Source: Parelaphostrongylus tenuis (taxonomy: Eukaryota > Nematoda > Chromadorea > Rhabditida > Metastrongylidae). Taken from it: a stretch of 64,000 bases of DNA. The stretch is taken from NCBI GenBank assembly GCA_019055375.1, contig JAHQIW010005944.1, forward strand, positions 1 through 64,000, read 5' to 3'. The notes beneath the pieces are model-generated. The model was not told the origin of the DNA. It saw only the letters and a program-made list of their open reading frames with translations, and searched no databases. The stretch's first letter is position 1; each line of letters opens with the position of its first letter. Both the position numbers and the translations under genes were made by a program. This document shows positions 48,985 to 59,885 of the stretch, piece by piece.

Positions 48985-49162
48985 GTTAGAAGAATGAAGG
49001 TTGATGAACGGCGAAGAGACGAGATGGTAAGGCGTATGACACACTCTCTGAGACACAGACACCACAGCATGCTCGTCCGAAGACGACACAGTGCGTGGGC
49101 GGGCGGGATTGGAGAGAGCGGCGCTGCGCGCTTATGCCTTACCGCAATCAACCACTGTGGAC
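48985..49162 (+). promoter_or_regulatory. GC-rich promoter or 5' leader candidate
   Basis: A sharp local rise in G+C with GTGCGTGGGCGGGCGGGATT and AGAGAGCGGCGCTGCGCGC in otherwise A/T-rich DNA, directly before an ATG whose short exon ends at a good splice donor. Promoter role is inferred from composition and position. Confidence 0.35.
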
Positions 49163-51251
49163 ATGAACAAGCAGGTACGTACGTCACCAAGTGAGCTCAC
49201 TTACTCATAGTCCAGTATTTGTCAACGCTGGATGGCTAGCTGCTGGTCGCCGGATTCTAGCCAAGGTCATCGCCTAACTGTTTCCGTGTCCGCATTACGG
49301 CTAAAGGAAATCTCATACGACTAGCAACTATTATGTAGCGTATTGCTTTTATGGACTTTTCATATAATGTCCGTTATAGGAAGACGAATGCAGCTATTGT
49401 TGTCTGACAATCATTGCCCTTTCGATAGCGTTCTGTTCAGCTGTGATCACATTTCTCGTTGCCGACCATATGTACACCGGTCTTCCATGTCGTGATCCTC
49501 CACATTCGTTCAAATTGAAGAATGAAGAGGTTGGTCCTAGTTATTAGAGTCTATAGGGCTTTCAGGCGGGTATGTTTGGGTCTCAATGGGCATGGTGAGG
49601 ACAAATAAGCGTATATATTTTGTGTAAGCTTGTGTATGTGAATACAGTCTTTTCAAATTCATTATTTCATGATCACGACTGAACTTGACATGAATTGACC
49701 TTTTCCCGCGATTTTCACGCATTCAGTGAGTCTTGGATATAGAGCAAAACCTTTGCTTTGTGAAGAATTTTTGACGAGTATTGCAGGTCGAACGGATGAT
49801 CTACGTTCGTTTCAGTAGTTTTCGCGAAAGTAAAAGCTGGTGCAAGTATATTTTGCTAGTGAATAAAATGAATATATCACCTCAATCATGGTTCTATTCA
49901 TCTGTGATCTGGTTTCGTCTTGTTCATTTTCTTTTTTTCTTCCCTTTTTCCCTCATTTTCTTACTTTTCCTTGTCTTCCTTTTCTTTCCTTTTCTTCTAC
50001 AAATTTCCAAATTTGTAGTTTTCATATTTTATCACCAATGCACACATAACGGAAAAAATTCAATACTAAGAATAAAGAGAATGGAAGCGAAGAAAAAGGA
50101 AGTTGCTGAATAGCTAGAAGTTAGCTAGATGGACGAAATAGAGACAGGTTAAAGGCAGCCAACATTGACCATTTCATGAGCTTCTCATCTATTGTTAACC
50201 TATAACAAGTGAACTAAATCAGATGAGTATTTGTCATGGTATTTGTACAATCTCCTTCAGAATCAGTTGATGTCGCCCTATCGATCATTTTCCTTGTGTA
50301 GTAAATTCTCTCTAAGTACACTTCTTTTTTTTTAATCTCGACTTTCTGAGGAAATTTCTTTTGAAAGACAGCAAAGTCGTACTCCCTTTTGCCGTAACAA
50401 CTTTTTTGCATTAAGTGCTAAAAACCTTCCTGAACAGAACAAAACCTAAACATTGAGCATAGGATGATACTAACTTCATCTGCTTCAATCCTCTTCGTAG
50501 TCACTTCCATTTCTGTAATCATAGCTGTAAATGAACCATTCTCCCACATTATCTGAAGTGTTTACATAGGTTTCATTTAGGTTTCATCTTCATTCATTTA
50601 TTACTAGGACTATAGTTTTCATTAAGAACCGAACGTTAAATCATTACGATATCCAAGCTCGTCAAAAAAGCAAATATGCGCTTATAGGTGTGCATATATA
50701 CATATGCACATAATATATGTATGTACTTATGCATAATATATATACATATATAAATAATACATGCATATACATATATACACATATTTATATATAGACATAA
50801 TATATACATGTCTAAATAATAAATATATACATAGTATACACATATACATAATATTCATACACATACACATAATATACATTTATATACATAATATATAAAC
50901 ACATAAATACATAATATACATGCATATATATTATATATACATATATTTCAAAGTATAGGTAGGTATATAAGTAAACATAAACATAAATATAGATGAAAGT
51001 ATGGGTATATGTAACGGTACAATAAAAATAAGTATTGTTTCCATTATTCGTTTATTTGTATGTATCCTATGAATCTGCTAATGACTAATGAGAACTCGTC
51101 AGCTCGACAGAACAGACAAACAGAAATACATTGGCTCAAATGTCGACACAGACACGCATTCACATATATCCATACATACATACATATGTACATACAATTA
51201 CGTACATACGCACACACATGCACATCACAGTACACAAGCACGCACAGCAAC

Positions 51252-51293
<42 letters not shown>

Positions 51294-52248
51294 TTGTAAA
51301 CCTGTGCATACTGTCATAGAACACAAAACGTTAAGGTTTATTTCGGACGATTAGCAATTTGAGTGCAATTATGTGTTCAGTCAGCACATAAGACTAATTC
51401 GATATTAACATGTTTAATGTGAAATATGTCGTCTGTACTAATTGTTTTTTGTTTTCAGTCATTATGGAATGGGAGTGATCGGAAATTGGTCGCCAGTAAG
51501 GTGAGCAATAGACTTAATATTGAATTCACGTTAGCTCAAGTAAGTAATGTGTCGAGCAAATGACTACGATTCGACCAAAAAATATACTGCAAGACAATAA
51601 CCTATAGTGTCTCTGTGCTGTGATTGTATATCAATATGGTTCAATAATTAGGTCAAGCATTTGCATAGTCTTTACTTCATATAAAAAAATAGCTCACTGA
51701 ATATTTGAAAAGCTTAAGTATTACGACATTTTAATTTTTACCAGTCACGAGTAGTCGACTGTTAATAACAACAATGTTGGGTGACCTTCTCACTGGACAG
51801 ATAGTGAATTGTTATTCCTGTCATGTTAAGTGATTTTTTTCACTTTGCACGCACAGTGTAACATCTTCGTCGTCGATTCCTCTGTATGCAGGGAGCATAC
51901 ACTCTTACATGGGGTTGACTCAAACGAAAGACACGGTGCTACTGATGAGGCTGAAAGGCCGAAACACATGTGTAGCGCTTTATGAGTGTCATAACAAACC
52001 CCACGAAAGAATTAAATATGTTATCAGATTATACTATAATACTTCCATCCGAACACATATCACGTAAATAAATATATCAGTAATTTTAGTTAGCTATCCT
52101 AAAGAGTGCCAGCATAAATCCGAATAAAGATATTCCATCAACAGATGTAAGTTTCATTTAGTCGCTTAAAGAATCTTATCAAATAAACCTATTGCTGTTT
52201 GTTCTAGGTTTATTTTTCAGCGACTCAAACAGATTGATAGTACCATAA
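49163..52248 (+). CDS. Tentative small single-pass membrane protein gene
   Basis: Proposed exons: 49163-49174 (MNKQ, then CAG|GTACGT), 49380-49529, 49787-about 49842, 51459-51500, 52221-52248; phases agree and give about 94 residues. The second exon is the strongest: EDECSYCC, a hydrophobic helix LTIIALSIAFCSAVITFLVA, then DHMYTGLPCRDPPHSFKLKN. Later exons give VERMIYVRFSSFRESKS, HYGMGVIGNWSPV and SDSNRLIVP. Predicted topology is a very short cytosolic N-terminus, one transmembrane segment and a cysteine-containing tail. I recognise no family. Exon 2 is likely real; the others are weaker and the gene could be longer. Confidence 0.4.
50690..50995. repeat. TATA/CATA-rich microsatellite tract
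   Basis: Imperfect ATATAC and ATACATA repeats over about 300 bp. Confidence 0.85.
51160..51296. repeat. CATA and CAA microsatellites
   Basis: CATACATACATA-type repeats run into a clean (CAA)n of about 15 units at 51247-51293. Lies in the long intron of the tentative membrane-protein gene. Confidence 0.9.
51838..52035 (+). repeat. Repeat with best-preserved hammerhead ribozyme core (HHR copy 5)
   Basis: Stem I GTGCTA (51936-51941) pairs with TAGCGC (51973-51978). The catalytic CTGATGA is exact (51942-51948), stem II is GGCT-GAAA-GGCC, and GAAA follows (51961-51964), then a short stem III (CACATG). The cleavage-site triplet is GTG where other copies have GTC, a change expected to block cleavage. 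The outer stem GACAC/GTGTC extends stem I across an internal loop, as in type I hammerheads. Tail ATATGTTATCAGATTATACT. Confidence 0.78.
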
Positions 52249-54264
52249 ATGTTATCAGTGACTGAAAAAACCGTTTAAAATCCTACTTATTATTACATTT
52301 CTACGGCAGAAGATCACCAATCCAATTACGAACGTTCTTAATCTGTTGCATCAGTGTTTTGAAGTCAGATGTAATGGTGATAATGAATACATAGCTAGCG
52401 AATTATAAATAACTTTTTGTAACGCTAGATAATCATTTTTATCATCATAGGTTGAATTCTCCTGCTGTTGTTCACGTGGTTGTTAGCTGCGTTGCTGCTA
52501 TTGTAGGCGCCGATGTTGCCTCTCTTGTTGTTCATGCTAGGGATAATGATGATATTGCTTTCATTATTACTGCTATTACTATTATCAATACTACTACTGT
52601 TTGTTTGCAATGTCATGGACTTTGTCCCGCTATGTGTATTAGAGCATGTCTCAACACGGCTATACTGACCAACTACGTAGTGTAGGATGCAAGTGCGGTG
52701 GACGAGAACAGCTTATGTCTAACTCACTTGTCATATACCGCACAAGAAAGATTCCGGCATTTCTCAGAGGTCTCAAAAACGTACTAGGCGATTGTTTAGC
52801 CACAGCGATGAAGTACCTTTTCATTAAAGATGCAGTTGCCAATTGTAAAGTTGTTGAGTAATTAATTCTGCGACAAATAAATTTTTACGATTTGAGACGA
52901 CTTTCAATCTTTCCATGGTTACATCTTAACTATTTTACTTGAATATATTTAAGACCAATGTAATGCGGGAAAGTTCAGCTCAAAAAACAGTTTCTCAGAA
53001 CTGCTTTGAGCTACTGAAGGAAGCTCTTCTTCTATCATTCTTCCATTGTGCGGCATCCTGTATGGATGTCATGACATTTCTTGAATATGCAAACCTTATG
53101 GGAAAATTTCAATGTCTGTTCATCACTGCGCCTCAGCCAGTGGTGAGATTTGCCCATTGGAACGTGTTAAGCAACAGATATCTTTCTCTCGAAACACTTT
53201 TTATGATCAGCTTAATCACTACTCTGATCACTCAAGTTATTTAATGGCAGCAGCATAAACGTCAAAAGTGGTATCGTTTTCTGAAAACAATTCTATAATT
53301 TGATGAATGATCTGGAAGAAAGAGAATCCAATTAGAATATCGACTTTCCGTGAACCTCTGCACTGATAATCAATGTTAATTTAAAAATTGTCATTTTTAG
53401 TTGACGCTAGGTTGGTTTTAGATGCTGTTGTTACTGTTCGATGACTGGGGTTTCGGTTACTTCGCTTTTTTTGAAGCCATTTTACAAGGTGTGCCGGCAT
53501 CGTTTTGCAAGATGTACAGTCTTACACCTTAAAAGACGGCTTGGAAAAGGCCAAGTGGCCGAAGTTCGAGTCACTGTACTACAACATTAACAATAGCAAT
53601 ACCAACATTAACACCACCAGCAACGACTGATACAAGCTTCACGTTGACTAAAAAAGAACAGTCCTTTAGAATACCACATGAGATTCAAATCCTTATGTTC
53701 ATAGTGAGAGCAATGACTACACTACTGTAGTGATATTGGAATGTTTACCTATGATTATTCAAATTGTGCTTATGGAATTAAAGCTGACCGGAATACCACG
53801 TATTCGTATTAATACTCTTCTACGTGCTTATTATTGACTTTATGTTAATCTTATATGTACGGAAAGAGTTGAAATCGTTGTACTGACGCCAAATGAAAAG
53901 TGGAGCTAAAATTGAATCTGAAACAATTTTTTCACTATCTTAAACAAAATGACATATTCATGCCTTTTTCAATTTAATCCTCTATAAGCATTTCCAGACG
54001 GTTAAAATCGGAAATTATCGCAACTTTGTCGGTTGAGTGTAACATTTCTTCATTTTAAAATGATACTATTTCAGAAAGTTGTTGTTGTCAGAATGGAGAA
54101 CAGAGGGCGCTGCTTCATATTTCCAAGTCACGTTGTCCAGGTTTCTCTCAATCTTATTTTATCTATGATTACCTATCAAATGATCATATGATCAGTCAAC
54201 TATTATTGACTTCACGTGATAAGTAGTCTTTACATAGTCCAACTAAGTGCTTGTAAAGAGTATT
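52249..54264. other. Intergenic, no confident gene
   Basis: Contains ATT-rich low-complexity DNA at about 52530-52600 and scattered short frames. One frame at 53423-53533 (LFDDWGFGYFAFFEAILQG) follows an acceptor-like TTTTAG and looks protein-like, but it is isolated. Confidence 0.3.
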
Positions 54265-54750
54265 TTCAAACATTTCCGCACGGCTGTTGGCCAAATTTCG
54301 CAAGCGGTACGCGATTTTCATTATTTAGCGAGGCCTTTTTTCTCAATTACGAAATACTCAGGTCTCTTGCATTTTTCTGATACTCTATAATCTTCTCTAC
54401 ACATTCATATACTTTTTGTGCATGTGAAACTGTCAGAAAACTCAAAGTTTGAAACGTAATTTTATTTGTGCTCCTACTACGCGATGAAAAATCTTTTCAA
54501 AAGCCAGATTTAGTTTCGGAATTCGTTGAGAATAGTGTCATCGAATAAGTACTAATAGTCATCCACAGATTCTAGCCGTGTAAATGAAAAACTTGTGTAA
54601 GATATCTTACCTTAAAGTGGTGCGAGGTGATATGAAGGTTTTTTCAAAGAACAAGCACAGTTTTTAAATTGCCGAAAAAACAGCTTTCGATTAGTAGTAG
54701 AATTTTGACAGGAAGGCTTTATCCAGCGAAAAAGATAGGGAAAACTGAGC
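54265..54750. repeat. Long-TIR element, degenerate copy 8
   Basis: Shares CTACACATTCATATACTTTT and the inner arm CAGCTTTCGATTAGTAGTAG with the family. The terminal GGTTC ends are lost. Confidence 0.4.
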
Positions 54751-55944
54751 TTCAAAAACGACCCTCACCTTCAAGGAAAGATTTAAGCTCTTGTGAGATT
54801 GTCTGAGTCGCGAATTACTCCTATTTTGGGTTAAGATAACTTAGCATATTGACTTTGATTCGATCGACCCTCAGTAATCTTTACAACTGATATAAAATAG
54901 TTAGAAGGTGAGATTCACTGCCAAAAGAGAAACTTATTCTCCGCTATTGACGGTTGTTTTCTAAACAGCAACACTTTTGAACAGGTTGCATTTGTTTCGT
55001 ATGACACAATTTTGACAGAGAATACGTATTTAATGCTAGCTTTTGCTAAATTTTGTGATAACGATCCGCAATTTTCCGTGTATTTTGGCAAACTACTGAG
55101 CTCTCTAGAAAGTATTCAAGTCCTATGTGTTGCGTAAACTCATCTATGCAGAAAAGAAAAGAGGGGAATAATATTGACCTAGATGAAAAGCTTTCAAAAT
55201 GAAAGTTTACAACTTAATCCTTCTCCTGCCACATCAAAAAATAATTATTAGTGTGATTTTCCAAAAAGCCAGTAACAAAGGATGATTGTAAATACCAAGA
55301 AAAGAGGAATTCATCGGTAGATCATAGAAAAAGGACCACACTGTATTTGAATGGAGCCCGAAACACATACAACTTCGAAGGAAAGATATGAGCGATTTGT
55401 AAAGGAAAATTTGAACTTGGCGATGCATGACGGTTTGAATACCAATGAAAGCAATTTTCCATCAAAACATTAAATAGCAATGCTAAGGCGTCTTCACACA
55501 ATACACAAACAGTCGGCGAACATTTTTGATTGGAGGGAAGTGTACTGCCTGATGTTTTACCCCGGAATCCTCCAAGACGTTTAATGATTAATTAAGCGAA
55601 TACTTAAGTACGACTCAAAAACAATATCCAGTATTTGTGATAAATGAGTCGTCGTTTGATTAGAATGGAGCTCATCAGCGAACAATGCCTATTACACCAG
55701 AAATGATCACATTCGTTTTTGGCTGGTTCAAAATCTTATCATGCCCAGTATCTCATATGCATTTTGGATGTTTCCTCCTATCAGCGCTCTTTTACAAATT
55801 GCAATAACCCTGTTCTAATCATAGGTGCTTATTATATTAACCTGACGATAGTGTTTGTATTTTTATGGCAAATTATAATTGCTTGAAATGTTACCCATCA
55901 AAAATATTACTATTGAGTAAAAAGCTCTGATAATTTCTTGGAAG
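54751..55944. other. Intergenic, no gene seen
   Basis: A/T-rich, nothing supported on either strand. Confidence 0.35.
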
Positions 55945-56255
55945 TTTTGTTCTCATGCTCAGATTTAATTACAAAGAAAACATCAACTATCTTTCAAAGT
56001 ATAGAGACCATCGTCGACTATTTTCTGCCATTGTTCTGTCGGACTCCGGATCTGCTCGAAATACCATTCCGGTTTCTTTGAATCGCGGAACTTTTGACAA
56101 GCTTCTTCAATTTCATCGAATGATTCAAATCTACTGCCATTTAAAAAGTATTGTTATTAATCGAAATAGGCCATTATCGGATGAAGAAACGTTTGGACTG
56201 TAGGCGGGTTGCGGAAGAACTTCGGCGGAGTCCAACACTTCAAACTTGTTCCTGG
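55945..56255 (-). mobile_element. Mariner transposase C-terminal fragment
   Basis: The minus strand reads VLPQPAYSPNVSSSDNGLFR, corresponding to the conserved mariner motif around the third catalytic Asp (the D of SSSD is kept). After a frameshift follow FRDSKKPEWYFEQI and EQWQK from the C-terminal region. Stops and frameshifts show it is dead. No matching N-terminal half is adjacent. Confidence 0.7.
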
Positions 56256-56559
56256 TTTTTGGCCGTATTTTTATCGCTATCAGTATCTAATATGCTCGTT
56301 GTCAATGCAATATATCGACTGTCAATAGAAAACGGTACAAGGATCTCAAAAAATGAAACTTTCGAAAAAATTTCCAGAACTTTTTGCTCAATCTGGTAAT
56401 GCAGGCCGCTCAAAATTCTCTTTTCGAAAATTAGGAAATTAAGGAATAAAACACTATAGATATAGATGAGCACAGATTTGTCCACTCAGCAGCTCCCCCT
56501 TTCGAAACTTGACATATGTCTCGTTGGTGAACAACTAAACAGCATTTAGTCCGAAGAGG

Positions 56560-57353
56560 ATAATACTCAAACACTTGAAGAACTTTCCGATAGTTTCCAT
56601 CAACACACCTTTGAGAAGGTAATATTCTACCCAGTGGAAGACAAGCAACATTACGTTATCGTTCAGTAAAGCAGACCTTTCTGACATCTGCAATTATCGC
56701 ACAGTCTGCTTGTTATCTGTCCCTCATAAACTCTTTATTGAACGGATTTGATGGAATAATGAACTACGGGCATTCATTAGAGAGGTCAGCTTAATGTGCC
56801 ACGATAACGAGACCCACTGAAATATCATGAGATTACAGGAAACCAACCTCTCTCAATGTCAGCGATATGAAGAAAGCCTTTGTCTCAGTTGAGACGAAAA
56901 CAACCATAGAAGCTCTGAGCCAGAGCATCTCTACAATGCATGAAGATTCTTCGTAAGCTATACAAAGATTCATCCAAAATATGACTATTCTAGGGAATTT
57001 CCATCACAAAAGTAAGAAGCTTGAACAAGGCGCTATTATCGTGCCAAAATCATATACTGCTAACCTTTAGAACGTCATGCGAGCATTAGAATGGGAAAAC
57101 ATGAGAGTGAAGATTGATGATCAATCACTACGCCTTTGCTTTATTGATAACATTGTTCTTATAATAGCAAACACAGCCAGACGGTATAAATGTTAACCAT
57201 CTTTGTCAACGCTTCTGGAAAAATGGTCATGTGCGAAATACCACAGTAGCGATCGTCATAAGAAACGGATTGATTTTGTATGCTACATTCACGCTTGACA
57301 GAATGACTATCTCCGATAACTCCAATTCCATCTATCTAAATCAGAGTTGTTAA
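56560..57353 (+). mobile_element. RTE-type LINE, reverse transcriptase part, decayed (left piece)
   Basis: Broken frames spell the RTE reverse transcriptase in order: SDICNYRTVCLLSVPHKLF near 56680-56740, DMKKAFVSVE near 56865, RQ-G-type motif lost, then ALEWENMRVKIDDQSLRLCF near 57085-57140, and NGLILYATFTLDRMTISDNS near 57263-57330. It continues after the insertion at 58293. Confidence 0.75.
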
Positions 57354-58292
57354 CCCGTTCGGGACGCCTATGAATTCGATGCACTCAGCGCAAATTGCGC
57401 AACGGCGCGCAATTTTCGTTGTTAATTAGGGTTTTTCCTTCGTCTTATGAAAATTTTTGGAAAGCTTCAACGCGACTACGTACAAATGTTGGTGATCGTT
57501 AGCCACGAAACCACACACCAGGTTCGACCACCTGCCTCCTACGGGTATCCTATTCAAATTTATCTCTTGGATACACATATTTTGTTGAAATCTAGGAATT
57601 ATTAATAATTCGTATATACGAAGAGGCTTACGTGCATATACTCTTGCATTACGAAATAACTCTGTATGAGAATCTACAGGTGCTTTTGTGAAAACTATTG
57701 TGTAGTGCATATTTTTTGTTTGCTAATTACATTCGCTGTCCTCAGAGGTGTGTCTTCGAAACTGGTCGATTGAGGGATTTGCGGGTCGCCTTGACCTTCC
57801 TCAGCTTCAAATAAGAGGAAACTTTCCAACTCTAGCCATTATTGTACTCCATTATACTCAGACACATCAAGAAAACATTGGTGAGATAAAGTGAAGGGAC
57901 ATCGATTGTTTCGTGGCTCAGAATCTGCTTTATAATTTTATCACGATGAGAGGTTTTCAAGGAAATTAAAACTCAGGTGCAAGAAACCATCGACATCTAC
58001 GAACAACCATGCCCCATATATGGGAGTCCATTGAAGAACAGGCATACTTAAGGAAATCACGCTAACAATGAGTTGTTTCAGTCGTCTCAGTTGAATAGAA
58101 TAGGCGAGAAGAATGCGCAAAAGAACTGAAAATATGATCATTTGCAAAGGACGTCGTTTTCCCAATGAAATATGCAGATTGTCAGGATGCATGGCCTACC
58201 AAGAACCCGCTGTGAAGTTTAAACAACTTGCTATTACTTGAAAAGTTAGGAGCATTTTTTTCTTCAGTGGTACTGTGCACTAGGGAGGCATC
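57354..58292. mobile_element. 939 bp insertion splitting the RTE element
   Basis: The RTE reading stops at SIYLNQ before AGTTGTTAA (57345-57353) and resumes at VNMMNDIAPE after AGTCGTTAA (58293-58301), so a 9-bp imperfect direct repeat brackets it. It starts CCCGTTCGGGACGCC. The minus strand at 57426-57710 keeps a 94-codon frame (NLNRIPVGGRWSNLVCGF) and another at 57941-58192. No clear terminal inverted repeats; class unknown. Confidence 0.55.
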
Positions 58293-58810
58293 AGTCGTTA
58301 ATATGATGAACGACATAGCTCCAGAGTTTAGAAGGAAGAATCGACCGACTTACACAACTGTCTCGAGCATCAAGTATTTAGTGAAGAGCACAAGGAGCAC
58401 TTGACTCATGCCCACCCTTTTACTTAACAGTTCATCCTACCTCAACATATGCATAAAACTATCAACCACGTCAGTAAGACGAAAGGGCAGAATTATTGAA
58501 GGCGATGTCGAAATGACGATATTACGAGTATTCTGTACCTCACACATAAGAGAAGAGATCTGACATTTCGACTTATCGTTAGACGACAACCGATAAGAAG
58601 CGTAATTAACGAATAGATTCGTTGGGATATCAAACGCATAGCACACAGACCACCGTCCCATTCATTAAAACTCTCTATAATGATTCTTGTGGACTGATAT
58701 GACCTTTAGTAGGTCCCAAAAGCGAGCAGAGCCCACTGGGCTATGTTCCATTTGCGAGGGTAAAGTCGAAGGTTCACTGGCGTTTACTAGAAGTCAGTAA
58801 TAATGGTACA
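58293..58810 (+). mobile_element. RTE-type LINE, 3' ORF part (right piece)
   Basis: VNMMNDIAPEFRRKNRPTY, a THAHPF/LNSSSYLNICI stretch, and near 58710-58740 SRAHWAM, all decayed equivalents of the RTE C-terminal region. Same orientation and order as the left piece. Confidence 0.7.
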
Positions 58811-59139
58811 ATACGTGTGAACGTATTTCAGTATTTCAAACCACTCATAGTTCTTGAAGAATACTTCAAAAACCCATATTTTTGGTTTTTCGCACCGAGA
58901 GCGCACTATTACCGCGTTATATGTCTTCTCGTACTGAACTGGAACAAATAAGGACTATATCTTGTAATATAAAACATTGCAAAGTTTGTTCTTAATCACT
59001 TAGATTTATCAAAAAATCAAGTCATCTGAGCGAGACAAATGATTACAAATGTAAAAAAATTATTTCTATTTGATCGCTTTAACGGTGGTAAAATTTTATA
59101 GATATACCCGGTAATGCAGTAATGATATGCAAAACTTTC

Positions 59140-59213
59140 GCGTCAAGCGGGACTAGAACCCACACCTTACTCTGTCCGGGAGCACGTGCTCTAAACCGTT
59201 ACACTACTGACGC
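59140..59213 (-). repeat. tRNA-like sequence (same family as 5027-5098)
   Basis: On the minus strand: acceptor GCGTCAG with TTGACGC, anticodon stem TGCTC/GAGTA, loop CCGGACA, T arm GTGGG-TTCTAGT-CCCGC. It folds better than the 5027 unit, but position 33 is again C. The sequence after it (AAGTTTTGCATATCATT) matches that after the 5027 unit, so both are copies of one tRNA-derived repeat. Confidence 0.6.
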
Positions 59214-59485
59214 CCATAACACATAATTACGTAAAATTTGCTTGTATCCATTTTATACTTTAGTCGACTTTAGGCTAAACCAAGGTCCTTAACCGAGAGT
59301 ATATCATACATGCATGCGTATAATTCATTGTGAAGTACCTTAGTACAATAACAATTCATGGTCAAGTTTTGACTTTGTTCAAGGATAAAGAAAACGCTTA
59401 GAAATGAGCATTTTCACAATGGTTTTATTTCATTTTGACTCAATTCCAGTTCGCTGTCATATGTTGTCATGAATTTCATATTTAG

Positions 59486-59615
59486 GATGAAACTCGGCAG
59501 CACTTTTCCATCATACCCGAAGCGTTATCACAAGCGATTGGCATTCATGTTGCCGGACTAGAGGGTTGGACGTTTTGCAATGGATTACCGATGTATCTAC
59601 TTGAGGAATCCACAA
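59486..59615 (+). CDS. Isolated candidate exon, unrecognised protein
   Basis: After acceptor ATATTTAG comes an open stretch DETRQHFSIIPEALSQAIGI, HVAGLEGWTFCNGLPMYLLE, EST, ending at donor A|GTAGGT. An in-frame TAG sits just before it, so translation must enter by splicing. Balanced composition suggests true coding sequence. No family recognised and no partner exons found; a possible terminal exon at 59820-59885 does not share phase. Confidence 0.35.
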
Positions 59616-59885
59616 GTAGGTACTACGCTGGTGTTGATTTTTTAGGCAGGTCATTTTTAAATAATGGCATCAAGATCTATCTAAAAATAATCGCATCTTG
59701 GCTGAAACGTGTAAAAGCGCACAGAGAATTCATGTTGAGCATTGTGAAGGAATGACATATGCAAGAATTGATTACATCTAGGTAGTGAGATAAGTAAATT
59801 GCATCGTTTTATTTGACAGGTTGAAGCAGCGCATCTAACTACAAACTTCGGTCAAAAACTGCTGAAAAGTGATCTCTCCGGATAA

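Noticed and set aside
51060..51354. His/Thr-rich and polyGln/polyAsn/polyThr frames
   Set aside because: They are translations of the CATA and CAA microsatellites.
52425..52616. Minus-strand Asn/Ser-rich frame (SSSIDNSNSSNNES)
   Set aside because: It comes from an ATT/TGT-type low-complexity stretch and lacks splice or start support.
53423..53533. Peptide LFDDWGFGYFAFFEAIL reminiscent of a transporter helix
   Set aside because: Isolated short frame. The resemblance is too weak to call an SLC6-type exon without neighbouring exons.
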